Part shown: positions 1-6,338 of the stretch, one piece after another
How the letters are laid out: every line of letters begins with the position of its first letter
Numbering within the stretch: the stretch's first letter is position 1
Source: Methanobrevibacter ruminantium
Lineage (GTDB): Archaea > Methanobacteriota > Methanobacteria > Methanobacteriales > Methanobacteriaceae
Length of the DNA: 9,423 nt
NCBI GenBank assembly: GCA_004553595.1
Contig: SFKZ01000045.1
Location: forward strand, 1 to 9,423
Direction: 5' to 3'
Made by a program: the position numbers and the translations under genes
Notes under the pieces: model-generated
What the model was told of the DNA's origin: nothing
What the model saw: only the letters and a program-made list of their open reading frames with translations
Databases searched by the model: none

Positions 1-1
1 T

Positions 2-100
2 CCATTAGATAAGGTCGATGTCTTAATTACCGACACGCCTTTATCTGATGAAATTAAGCTGCATCAAGCTCAAAAAACTCATATCAAAGAAATTCTATAG
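2..100 (+). CDS. C-terminal fragment of a DeoR-family-like transcriptional regulator (5' end outside window)
   Basis: An open frame enters from the left edge and stops at TAG 98-100, giving 32 visible residues. The stretch VDVLITDTPLSDEI resembles the C-terminal part of DeoR/GlpR-type sugar-metabolism repressors, where a hydrophobic strand followed by T-D and an acidic/Ser turn closes the sugar-phosphate-sensing domain. The DNA-binding half would lie upstream and is not visible. Such a regulator is a bacterial housekeeping or carbohydrate gene, not a tail gene, so its position five bases before a tail adhesin is odd. It could mark a prophage edge, a deletion joining host and phage DNA, or an assembly chimera. 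With only 32 residues the family call is tentative; it could also be an unrelated protein ending. Confidence 0.45.
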   Translation, partial: PLDKVDVLITDTPLSDEIKLHQAQKTHIKEIL

Positions 101-105
101 AAGAA

Positions 106-1470
106 ATGAATGCGATAACAGACGCAAAGGATGGAGATACTTGTTTGTGTTATTATACTAATAGCTTCAACATTACTGAAGATCGTGCAGTTGGTGTAAT
201 AACCTTTCCAAAAAAAGTTGTATTTGAAAATGCTATTACAGAATATTATAATGCTAGAATAGAAGCAACAGATAGTAGTGTTGAACTTTGGGGAATGATT
301 GATTTGTCACCTAATGATTTCATGTTTCAAGTAGATAAGATGGATGACCAAAGTAGAGCCAATGCTTTCTATAGCTCAGAAGATGGGATTACATATACAT
401 TAAATCAACCTCCAGATGTAGAAGGAAGTTTTGAGTTAGTTAATGAAAGAACAGTAGATTTTAAAATAAATATCGTTATTCAGAATACGAATGAACATAT
501 TGGAGCATTTTTGATTGGCACCGATCAAGTTTTTGATGGTTTATATAAATATGATGGTAATTGGAAAATATTGAGCTTAAACTATCCTTTAAATGATTAT
601 AATGTTGAGGTTTCAAAAAGATATTATAACAATGGTGAGCAAGAAGGAATGTTAGGTAACACTGAAACAAAAGAAGGATTACTTAAAGTAGAGAGTTTTA
701 TTAATAAATATGGAATAAATGCACATTATCCAAAAGATATGAAAGAGTATTTTAGGTATCGACAAGAGGAGAAAATTCCTTTATTAGAACTTAATCCTAA
801 TACAGGAGATGTCATTAATATGGCCGGAATGTTTGGAAACTGTGAGAATCTTAAAACAATCCCATTGCTAGATACGCGTAATGTCACTAATATGGCAGGT
901 ATGTTTAGTTTTTGTAGTAATCTAAAGACAATTCCAAAAATAAATACTGCTAAGGTTACTGACATGTCCACCATGTTTAGTGTATGCAAGAATTTAGAAG
1001 AAATTCCTTTATTGGACACCTCTAATGTAACTAACATGCATGAGATGTTTGGTAATTGTGAGTTATTAAGAACAATTCCTGAACTTAATACAGTAAGTGT
1101 GAGTAGCATGCCATCCATGTTTATAAACTGCAGCTCAATAAAAGATATCCCCTTGTTAGAAGCAAGTTCTGTAACAAATGTATGGCAAATTTTTGATGGG
1201 TGTGAGCTTCTTGAAAATTTAGGAGGGCTTAAAAATCTTGGACAGGCTTATTCAACTACAATGACAGCTAATGATGGTTGGTATTCTTTGGTTTTGTCTA
1301 AATGCCCATTATTAACACATGATAGTTTAATGAATGTAATAAATAATTTATATGATATAAAATCTAAAGGAGTTAAACCGCAAACACTTCAATTAGGAGA
1401 TAAAAATAAAGCAAAATTAACTGTAGAAGAAATAGCAATTGCAACCAATAAAGGTTGGAATGTTATATAA
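106..1470 (+). CDS. Phage tail-associated protein with BspA/DUF285-type leucine-rich repeats, probably 5'-truncated
   Basis: Residues 1-165 form a domain beginning ITDAKDGDTCLCYY and ending near FDGLYKYDGNWKI, a pattern I associate with Firmicute phage tail proteins, usually inside a longer protein. Residues 230-373 hold six 24-residue repeats of the type L-D-T-x-x-V-T-N-M-x-x-M-F-x-x-C-x-x-L-x-x-I-P (BspA-like / Mycoplasma DUF285 LRR). These occur in bacterial surface adhesins and probably form a solenoid that binds a partner on the host surface. Residues 400-454 (LTHDSLMNVINNLYD... to IAIATNKGWNVI) are the usual C-terminal cap of such phage proteins. No signal peptide or membrane segment is visible. 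The ATG at 106 has no convincing Shine-Dalgarno, unlike every gene downstream, and the frame stays open only back to base 58. The natural N-terminus is therefore probably missing, or translation is coupled to the upstream stop. The next gene starts 17 bases after the stop. Confidence 0.8.
   Translation: MNAITDAKDGDTCLCYYTNSFNITEDRAVGVITFPKKVVFENAITEYYNARIEATDSSVELWGMIDLSPNDFMFQVDKMDDQSRANAFYSSEDGITYTLNQPPDVEGSFELVNERTVDFKINIVIQNTNEHIGAFLIGTDQVFDGLYKYDGNWKILSLNYPLNDYNVEVSKRYYNNGEQEGMLGNTETKEGLLKVESFINKYGINAHYPKDMKEYFRYRQEEKIPLLELNPNTGDVINMAGMFGNCENLKTIPLLDTRNVTNMAGMFSFCSNLKTIPKINTAKVTDMSTMFSVCKNLEEIPLLDTSNVTNMHEMFGNCELLRTIPELNTVSVSSMPSMFINCSSIKDIPLLEASSVTNVWQIFDGCELLENLGGLKNLGQAYSTTMTANDGWYSLVLSKCPLLTHDSLMNVINNLYDIKSKGVKPQTLQLGDKNKAKLTVEEIAIATNKGWNVI
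793..1224 (+). repeat. Six tandem 24-residue (72 bp) BspA/DUF285 leucine-rich repeats
   Basis: Units cover residues 230-253, 254-277, 278-301, 302-325, 326-349 and 350-373 of the LRR protein. All are exactly 24 residues with no indels. Each carries one Cys at unit position 17 (C246, C270, C294, C318, C342, C366). The first and last units are the most diverged, as expected for caps of a solenoid. Confidence 0.85.
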
Positions 1471-1486
1471 ATAAGGAGGGAGAAAA

Positions 1487-3028
1487 ATGGCAAATACATT
1501 AAAAATTAAAAGAGGTTTAAAAGCCGACATCAGTAAACTAACATTAGTAGCTGGAGAGTTAGCAGTAGCATTAGACACTCAAGAGTTATATGTTGGTGAT
1601 AATGAAGGAAATGTAAAAATAGTTAAAGGTGGAGCTTCTGGAGCTGTTGAGAGCGCTGACAAATTAACAGTAGCAAGAACAATTACAGCAACAGGAGATG
1701 CGACTGGTTCTACTTCATTTGATGGATCTCAAAATGTTGAGATGGCATTAGAATTAGCAACTAGCGGAGTAACTGCTGGTACTTATTCAAAAGTAACTGT
1801 TGATGCAAAAGGTAGAGTAACAGCTGGTTCTAATATTACTGTTGAGGATATTGGAGATTTATCAACAACTTTAGCTGGATTAGCAACAAAAGAAGAATTA
1901 GCAGGATATGTAAAAACTACAGACTTAACTACTGAATTAAATAAAAAAGTAGATAAAGTAGCAGGAAAATCTTTAATTGATGATACAGAAATTACAAGAT
2001 TAGCTTCTGTTGAAAACTATGATGATACTGCAATTAAAGCAGACATAGCTAAGAAAGCTGATGCAACTGCAATGAGCACAGCTTTAGAAGGAAAAGTTGA
2101 TAAAGTTGAAGGAAAAGTATTATCAAGTAATGATTATACAACAGCAGAAAAAGAAAAATTAGCAGGATTATCTAATTACGATGACGCAGATATTAGAGCT
2201 TCTATTGCAACAAAAGCAGAAGCAAATAATGTTTATACAAAGGAAGAAGTAAATACTGAATTAGGTAAAAAGGCTGACAAAACTACAGTCGAAACATTAA
2301 CAACAACTGTTAATGGAAAGGCAGATAAAGCAACAACTATTTCAGGATATGGTATCACAGATGCTTACACAAAAACTGAAGTAGATGCAAAAGTATCATC
2401 AGTTTATAAATATAAAGGAAGCGTAGCTAATGAAGCAGCATTACCTACTGAAGGACAAGTAGTTGGTGATGTTTATAACCTAGAAGATACAGGAATGAAT
2501 GTTGCATGGACTGGCGAAGGATGGGATAAATTAGGTTCTGTAGTAGACTTAACACCATACTTAACTAAAGAAGATGCAGGTAGGACATATGCTGCTAAAG
2601 CAACTACTCTTGAAGGTTATGGTATCACAGATGCATATACTCAATCAGCAGTTGATACTGAATTAGATAAAAAAGTAGATAAAGTAACAGGTAAAGGACT
2701 ATCTACAAATGACTATACAACTGCTGAAAAAACAAAATTAACTGGTATTGCAACAGGAGCTGAAGTTAATAAAATTGATGCAGTAAAAGTTAATGGAACA
2801 GCTTTAGGAATTACAGATAAGGCTGTAAATATAGATTTATCTAATTACGCAACTAAATCTACAACATTGGCAGGATATGGCATTACAAACGCTTATACTA
2901 AAGATGAAGTTAATACTGAATTAGGTAAGAAAGCCAACAGTAGCGACGTTTATACAAAGACTGAAGTTAATGATGCTTTAGCAAATAAACTAAGTAATAC
3001 AGACGTAATTGATGGGGGCACTTTCTAA
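1487..3028 (+). CDS. Long phage tail fibre protein: Mtd_N-like N-terminus plus tail-fibre repeats
   Basis: This 513-residue protein is preceded by a strong AGGAGGG at 1474-1480. Residues 1-45 (TLKIKRGLKAD..., GELAVALDTQELYVGD) match the pattern of the major-tropism-determinant N-terminal domain, which I take to be the trimerising particle-attachment part. Residues 58-120 form a short beta-rich repeat ending VTVDAKGRVTAGS, common in phage fibres. The rest is a low-complexity, Lys/Thr/Asp-rich shaft built of KVDKV..., NYDDxxI, DYTTAEKxKL and YTKxEVxxxL segments. GYGITDAYTK-type phage tail repeats lie at about residues 287, 377 and 463. A compact domain at 306-353 (YKYKGSVANEAALPTEGQ, later MNVAWTGEGWDKLG) interrupts the shaft and is a recurrent insert in gut phage fibres. 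The protein ends VIDGGTF, a usual ending for these fibres. It probably forms a trimeric fibre. The receptor-binding part is unclear; the shaft may be a connector for the proteins encoded downstream. Confidence 0.85.
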   Translation: MANTLKIKRGLKADISKLTLVAGELAVALDTQELYVGDNEGNVKIVKGGASGAVESADKLTVARTITATGDATGSTSFDGSQNVEMALELATSGVTAGTYSKVTVDAKGRVTAGSNITVEDIGDLSTTLAGLATKEELAGYVKTTDLTTELNKKVDKVAGKSLIDDTEITRLASVENYDDTAIKADIAKKADATAMSTALEGKVDKVEGKVLSSNDYTTAEKEKLAGLSNYDDADIRASIATKAEANNVYTKEEVNTELGKKADKTTVETLTTTVNGKADKATTISGYGITDAYTKTEVDAKVSSVYKYKGSVANEAALPTEGQVVGDVYNLEDTGMNVAWTGEGWDKLGSVVDLTPYLTKEDAGRTYAAKATTLEGYGITDAYTQSAVDTELDKKVDKVTGKGLSTNDYTTAEKTKLTGIATGAEVNKIDAVKVNGTALGITDKAVNIDLSNYATKSTTLAGYGITNAYTKDEVNTELGKKANSSDVYTKTEVNDALANKLSNTDVIDGGTF

Positions 3029-3048
3029 TAAGTGCTCCTTATTTTTTT
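3014..3048 (+). terminator. Intrinsic-terminator-like hairpin overlapping the end of the long fibre gene
   Basis: GGGGCACTT (3015-3023) pairs with AAGTGCTCC (3030-3038) around a six-base loop, giving nine pairs with one G-U. It is followed by TTATTTTTTT up to 3048. The last codons of the fibre gene form the left arm, and its stop codon lies at the edge of the loop. The next ribosome-binding site begins only a few bases after the U-tract and no promoter fits between, so downstream genes need read-through or antitermination. Confidence 0.75.
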
Positions 3049-3065
3049 AAAGAGGTGAGAACGAG

Positions 3066-3221
3066 ATGGGCTCTATTAAAGAGAAAATAAAATATATAAA
3101 AGAAACAAAGAAATTAATAAGAGAGGCTATCATCGCTCAGGGAGTAGATGTGCCGGAAAACACTACATTTAGAGATTATGCAAACAAGATAGATAGTATA
3201 AAAAATACTACACATGTATAA
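3066..3221 (+). CDS. Small phage tail-module protein (51 aa) with I-x-x-AI-x-x-x-GV-x-V...TF-x-x-YA-x-KI motif
   Basis: The start is set by GAGGTGAG at about 3052-3059, seven to eight bases before ATG. The N-terminal half (MGSIKEKIKYIKETKKLI) is a charged amphipathic helix. The second half reads REAIIAQGVDVPENTTF followed by RDYANKIDSI, a short motif often seen in Firmicute phage tail proteins, either as a small protein between fibre genes or as part of a longer fibre. Its function is not known to me; by position it may be a small structural or connector part of the tail tip. The gene's last eight bases (ATGTATAA) contain the start codon of the next small frame, which carries a second copy of the same motif. 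No membrane segment or signal peptide is present. Confidence 0.7.
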   Translation: MGSIKEKIKYIKETKKLIREAIIAQGVDVPENTTFRDYANKIDSIKNTTHV

Positions 3222-3315
3222 TATAAAAAGAGCTATCGTAGCAGCAGGAGTAAGTGTATTGGAAACGGACACTTTTAGAAGTTATGCTGACAAAATAGCT
3301 CAAATAAAAAAATAG
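3214..3315 (+). CDS. Mini-ORF (33 aa) carrying a second copy of the AI-x-x-x-GV...TF-x-x-YA-x-KI motif
   Basis: The frame starts inside the previous gene's ATGTATAA overlap and ends at TAG 3313-3315, which runs into the AGGAGGG of the next gene. The protein is almost nothing but the motif: KRAIVAAGVSVLETDTF followed by RSYADKIAQI. It aligns without gaps to residues 19-46 of the preceding protein at roughly 55-60 % identity, so it is a tandem duplicate and not a random frame. It lacks the N-terminal helix and has no Shine-Dalgarno of its own, so it would need translational coupling or frameshifting from the upstream frame. It could also be a dead remnant of a once-continuous two-repeat protein. 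I favour a diverged duplicate of uncertain expression. Confidence 0.5.
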   Translation: MYNIKRAIVAAGVSVLETDTFRSYADKIAQIKK

Positions 3316-3326
3316 GAGGGTGAAAA

Positions 3327-4106
3327 ATGGCTAATAAAATTACATGGGCTGATAAGGTAGCCCTTCAAGAAAAACCAGATGTTGTAGCAGAAAATAAGGT
3401 TACAGCAGCAGATATGAATCAAATTAAAACAGCTGTTAATGAGGCAATAGATACAATGCCAAGTAATTTGGTAAATGGACAAGCCGACGGAAGCATTAGG
3501 TCTATTGGTGCCTATGATACAACGATAAACCCGTTGGGTCAATATGCACAAGCTTTTGGTTCTGGCACAATAGCATCAGGTGAGTATTCTCATGCAGAGG
3601 GTGCTGGTCCTAAAGCATCAGGGGCAGCTTCTCATGCAGAAGGATATAGAACAGTAGCGTCAGGACAAACTTCCCATGCAGAAGGAAATGAAACAGAAGC
3701 GTCAAGTCCTAATTCTCACGCCGAAGGAAATAACACAACAGCGTCAGGTAATTCTTCCCATGCAGAAGGATATAGTACAACAGCATCAGGTGAGTATTCC
3801 CATGCAGAAGGTCGTACTACAATAGCACAAGGAAATAACCAACATGTCCAAGGTAAGTATAATATAGCAGATACAACAAGTGCTCATATTATGGGAAACG
3901 GTAGCGGTAGTTCTAATAGATCAAACGCTCACACATTAGACTGGCAAGGTAACGCTTGGTTTGCGGGTGATGTTTATACTGGTTCAACAAGTGGAACAAA
4001 CAAGGATGATGGGTCTGTTAAATTACCTGTAGTATATAGTGGAACAACTGCTCCGACTAATGACATAGGGAAAAACGGAGATTTATATGTTTTATTAGAT
4101 AGTTAG
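3327..4106 (+). CDS. Phage tail fibre protein with YadA-head-like (Hep_Hag) 14-residue repeats
   Basis: This 259-residue protein follows AGGAGGG. Residues 1-42 (KITWADKVALQEKPDV, later NKVTAADMNQIKTAVNEAI) are a typical N-terminus of Firmicute phage fibres and probably the particle-attachment part. Residues 80-177 comprise seven 14-residue units of the form x-T-x-ASGxxSHAEGx, the pattern of trimeric autotransporter head repeats (YadA/Hep_Hag), which stack as a left-handed parallel beta-roll in a trimer. The seventh unit (AQGNNQHVQG) is degenerate and probably caps the stack. Residues 184-218 (SAHIMGNGSGSSNRSN, AHTLDWQGNAWFAGDVY) form a segment that recurs at the distal part of gut phage fibres. 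The C-terminus holds TTAPTNDIGKNGDLYVLLD. No signal peptide or membrane anchor is visible, which fits a virion protein and not a bacterial autotransporter. Its likely role is a trimeric host-adhesion fibre. Confidence 0.85.
   Translation: MANKITWADKVALQEKPDVVAENKVTAADMNQIKTAVNEAIDTMPSNLVNGQADGSIRSIGAYDTTINPLGQYAQAFGSGTIASGEYSHAEGAGPKASGAASHAEGYRTVASGQTSHAEGNETEASSPNSHAEGNNTTASGNSSHAEGYSTTASGEYSHAEGRTTIAQGNNQHVQGKYNIADTTSAHIMGNGSGSSNRSNAHTLDWQGNAWFAGDVYTGSTSGTNKDDGSVKLPVVYSGTTAPTNDIGKNGDLYVLLDS
3564..3857 (+). repeat. Seven tandem 42-bp repeats encoding YadA-head-type units
   Basis: Each 42 bp unit encodes 14 residues centred on SHAEG. At DNA level the core TC-x-CA(T/C)GC(A/C)GA(A/G)GG recurs almost unchanged in units one to six, while the three residues before and after ASG vary. 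A weaker unit (AQAFGSG) precedes the array. Such an array could expand or contract by slippage or unequal recombination. Confidence 0.85.
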
Positions 4107-4119
4107 AGAGGTGAGATAG

Positions 4120-6297
4120 ATGGCAACATTATATAGCGATAAAAGATGGAACGGCGAGGGGTCTTGCTATTGGCGTATCCGTGTAGATTATAGTGCTAAT
4201 AGTGCTAGTGTTTATGTTGATGTAGGTCCTTCTGGTTGGTCTATATGGCTACGTTTCACCACAGGAAACAATACTTTCACAAAAAATGCTGCTACTTATT
4301 ATGCTAGTAATAACGGAACGGGTTCAAATCTTTTAGGGAGACTCTCTATAAATCCTAATAGTGCTACAACGATAACTCAAACTTGTTCCGGAAGTTCGTG
4401 GGGAGGTTCTGTCAATGGCTCATCATCTGTCACAATTCCTCAACAAAATGCATCTTTCAATTTGAATATTTTGAATCCCGATGGTTCAGAGCCTTATCAA
4501 ACAGGTGAAGCAGGAACTGTTGAGCAATCAATAAATGGAGGAAGTTATACAAGAGTCTATAATGAAGGAGCTGGTTCTTATCCGTTAGGGACAACTTTTA
4601 ATTACAGAAATTTTACGCCAGGAGCGCATAGAGAATTATCTTCTGTGACTGGTATTAGCCCTAGTAATACAACAGGTCCATGGAGCTTAACTTTATCTAG
4701 CAGCGGAGCATCTGTTAATTTTAAAACTGCTTGGAAAAATTACACTTTTAGGACATATAAAGGAGAGGGAACAACCGAAATTTCTACAATAGTTCAACAA
4801 TATAATACGACTTATAACGTTCCACATCCAACCCCACCAACAGGATATTTATTTGCTGGATTTTATAGTACGGGTTCGTTAAGCAGTATCTCATCTAAAG
4901 ATTCTGTATTTGAATCAGGAAACGGAGGAATTGAAGTTTATAATAATAGTGCAAATGGAACAGTTACTCACACAAGAGTACAGGATGATGATGGAGTACC
5001 ATCGGCTTGTAAATATTTTGGTAATTCTACAAAGGCCTATTATATAAGAATAGATAAAGCAGCTGGAACAGCTTCTCCTTATTGCGGAGGTTTCTATTTA
5101 TTAACTCAATCTGCTGCTAATCATGTTTATAGACATATTATATGGGCAAAAATACCTGTAGGTTATACAATTGGAGATTATCGTAATTCAATCGGTGATG
5201 GAGGATACAGTGAATGGCTTACTGATACTGCCGGAACGGGTGATTGGTATAGATACGTATACGATGTTCATGCAGGTTCTTCTGGAAATTTTTCTACTTT
5301 CGGGCATGTTGCAATAAGAGCAAATAATGGAGATAATAATGCTGCTGTTACTTGGTATGTATGTGCTACACAAGTAACTGATATTACAAACAATTATGCA
5401 ACATACACATTTGACGCTAATGGAACAGCCGAATATTTCTATGCTCCAGTAGCTTATAACATTGCATATGATGCGAACGGCGGTAGTAATGCGCCATCAA
5501 CACAAGTAAAAACATACGGACAAAATCTTGTATTGAGTTCACAAATTCCAACTTATAACGGTTATGATTTTGTTGGATGGGCGCAAGCCGGGGAAGATAC
5601 TATTTATTCTCCAGGACAAACTCTAAGCTCAGATTTAAGTAGATATAGCGGAGCAACGATAACTTTCTATGCTGTTTGGATTCAGGATCAGGCAAGATTA
5701 AGTGTAAATAAAAATTCAACCTGGTCTCAAGGAAAAGGATATTTTAAAAAGAACAATGAATGGAAGAAAATAAAGACGATATATACAAAAGTAAATGGGG
5801 AATGGAAAGCTGGGCATTTGGAAAGATTAAAAAAAGAACGGGAAGAAGTATGTTGTTTTGTTAAAGGCTCTCAGGTTAGGATATCTTTAGATGGAATTGC
5901 CAAGAATATTGAGGATTTAAAAGTTGGAGAACAGATTGTTATTTACAATGAAGACGAAAAGAAATTTGAATTGTCTACAGTTTCTGATACCCCAAGAAAC
6001 AACAATGTCACAGATAAAGCTACAATTGTATTAGAAAATGGTATAACTATCGAAATGAATGCATATCATCCTTTATTAACAACAAAAGGATACCACTCTT
6101 TAACAGAACATGAGGGCTTACCTTTATTGACAGATAAAGATATTCTTGTTACAATTAATGGAGAAATAAAAATTAAGCAAATAGTTAGAGAAACAATTGA
6201 GCCAATTACTATGTATAATTTATCCGTAAATGGAGAACATCATAATTATGTTGTTAATTCTGTAGTTGCTCATAATGCAAATTGCCCAGTGAAATGA
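4120..6297 (+). CDS. Large beta-rich phage tail adhesin with Listeria-Bacteroides repeat and C-terminal Hint (intein-like) domain
   Basis: This 725-residue protein is preceded by GAGGTGAG. Residues 1-110 are a Ser/Asn/aromatic-rich beta-sandwich domain of a kind seen in siphovirus structural proteins. Residues 115-265 contain more beta domains, including a degenerate GYLFAGFYSTGS segment. Residues 269-423 look like a jelly-roll, carbohydrate-binding-like module (GGIEVYNNS ... GGFYLLTQS ... WYVCATQVTDIT). Residues 446-521 form one Listeria-Bacteroides (Flg_new) repeat, from AYDANGG via YDFVGWAQ to FYAVW. Residues 533-566 have the W-K-K / KVNGEWK segment that normally ends such fibres. A charged linker (LERLKKEREEV) then leads to a Hint domain, residues 579-719: CFVKGSQV with KNIEDLKVGEQI (block A), NAYHPLL (block B, H650) and YNLSVNGEHHNYVV ending AHN (H718-N719), followed by only ANCPVK. 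C579, H650, H718 and N719 suggest autoproteolysis. No toxin or endonuclease domain follows. Confidence 0.85.
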   Translation: MATLYSDKRWNGEGSCYWRIRVDYSANSASVYVDVGPSGWSIWLRFTTGNNTFTKNAATYYASNNGTGSNLLGRLSINPNSATTITQTCSGSSWGGSVNGSSSVTIPQQNASFNLNILNPDGSEPYQTGEAGTVEQSINGGSYTRVYNEGAGSYPLGTTFNYRNFTPGAHRELSSVTGISPSNTTGPWSLTLSSSGASVNFKTAWKNYTFRTYKGEGTTEISTIVQQYNTTYNVPHPTPPTGYLFAGFYSTGSLSSISSKDSVFESGNGGIEVYNNSANGTVTHTRVQDDDGVPSACKYFGNSTKAYYIRIDKAAGTASPYCGGFYLLTQSAANHVYRHIIWAKIPVGYTIGDYRNSIGDGGYSEWLTDTAGTGDWYRYVYDVHAGSSGNFSTFGHVAIRANNGDNNAAVTWYVCATQVTDITNNYATYTFDANGTAEYFYAPVAYNIAYDANGGSNAPSTQVKTYGQNLVLSSQIPTYNGYDFVGWAQAGEDTIYSPGQTLSSDLSRYSGATITFYAVWIQDQARLSVNKNSTWSQGKGYFKKNNEWKKIKTIYTKVNGEWKAGHLERLKKEREEVCCFVKGSQVRISLDGIAKNIEDLKVGEQIVIYNEDEKKFELSTVSDTPRNNNVTDKATIVLENGITIEMNAYHPLLTTKGYHSLTEHEGLPLLTDKDILVTINGEIKIKQIVRETIEPITMYNLSVNGEHHNYVVNSVVAHNANCPVK
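5854..6276 (+). other. Hint (intein-like / pretoxin-type) autoprocessing domain inside the adhesin gene
   Basis: This span encodes residues 579-719, about 141 residues, the size of a minimal Hint domain without a homing endonuclease. The N-terminal Cys, block A with the I-E-D-L-K-V-G pattern, the block B His in NAYHPLL (Asn in place of the usual Thr), and the terminal His-Asn pair are all present. The residue after Asn is Ala, not Cys, Ser or Thr, so protein splicing is unlikely while N- and C-terminal cleavage remains possible. The final HNANC junction resembles polymorphic-toxin Hint domains. Confidence 0.85.
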
Positions 6298-6338
6298 CAA
6301 ATTAAATTTATTATAGAAAAGAAAAGGAGAGATGATAA

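Noticed and set aside
476..1118. Reverse-strand open frames inside the LRR gene
   Set aside because: They mirror the repeat codons of the + strand gene, lack ribosome-binding sites and show hydrophobic low-complexity translations without family features.
3564..3857. CRISPR array, because of regularly spaced 42 bp repeats
   Set aside because: The repeats are in frame, contiguous without unique spacers, and encode the YadA-head pattern.
3327..4106. Bacterial trimeric autotransporter adhesin
   Set aside because: There is no signal peptide, stalk or C-terminal membrane barrel, and the N- and C-terminal segments are phage-fibre type.
6298..6338. Possible continuation of the adhesin beyond TGA as toxin cargo, or TGA read as Trp
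   Set aside because: Reading through TGA gives only about 16 more residues before the next stop, and Trp is encoded by TGG throughout. A Shine-Dalgarno and the next gene follow directly.
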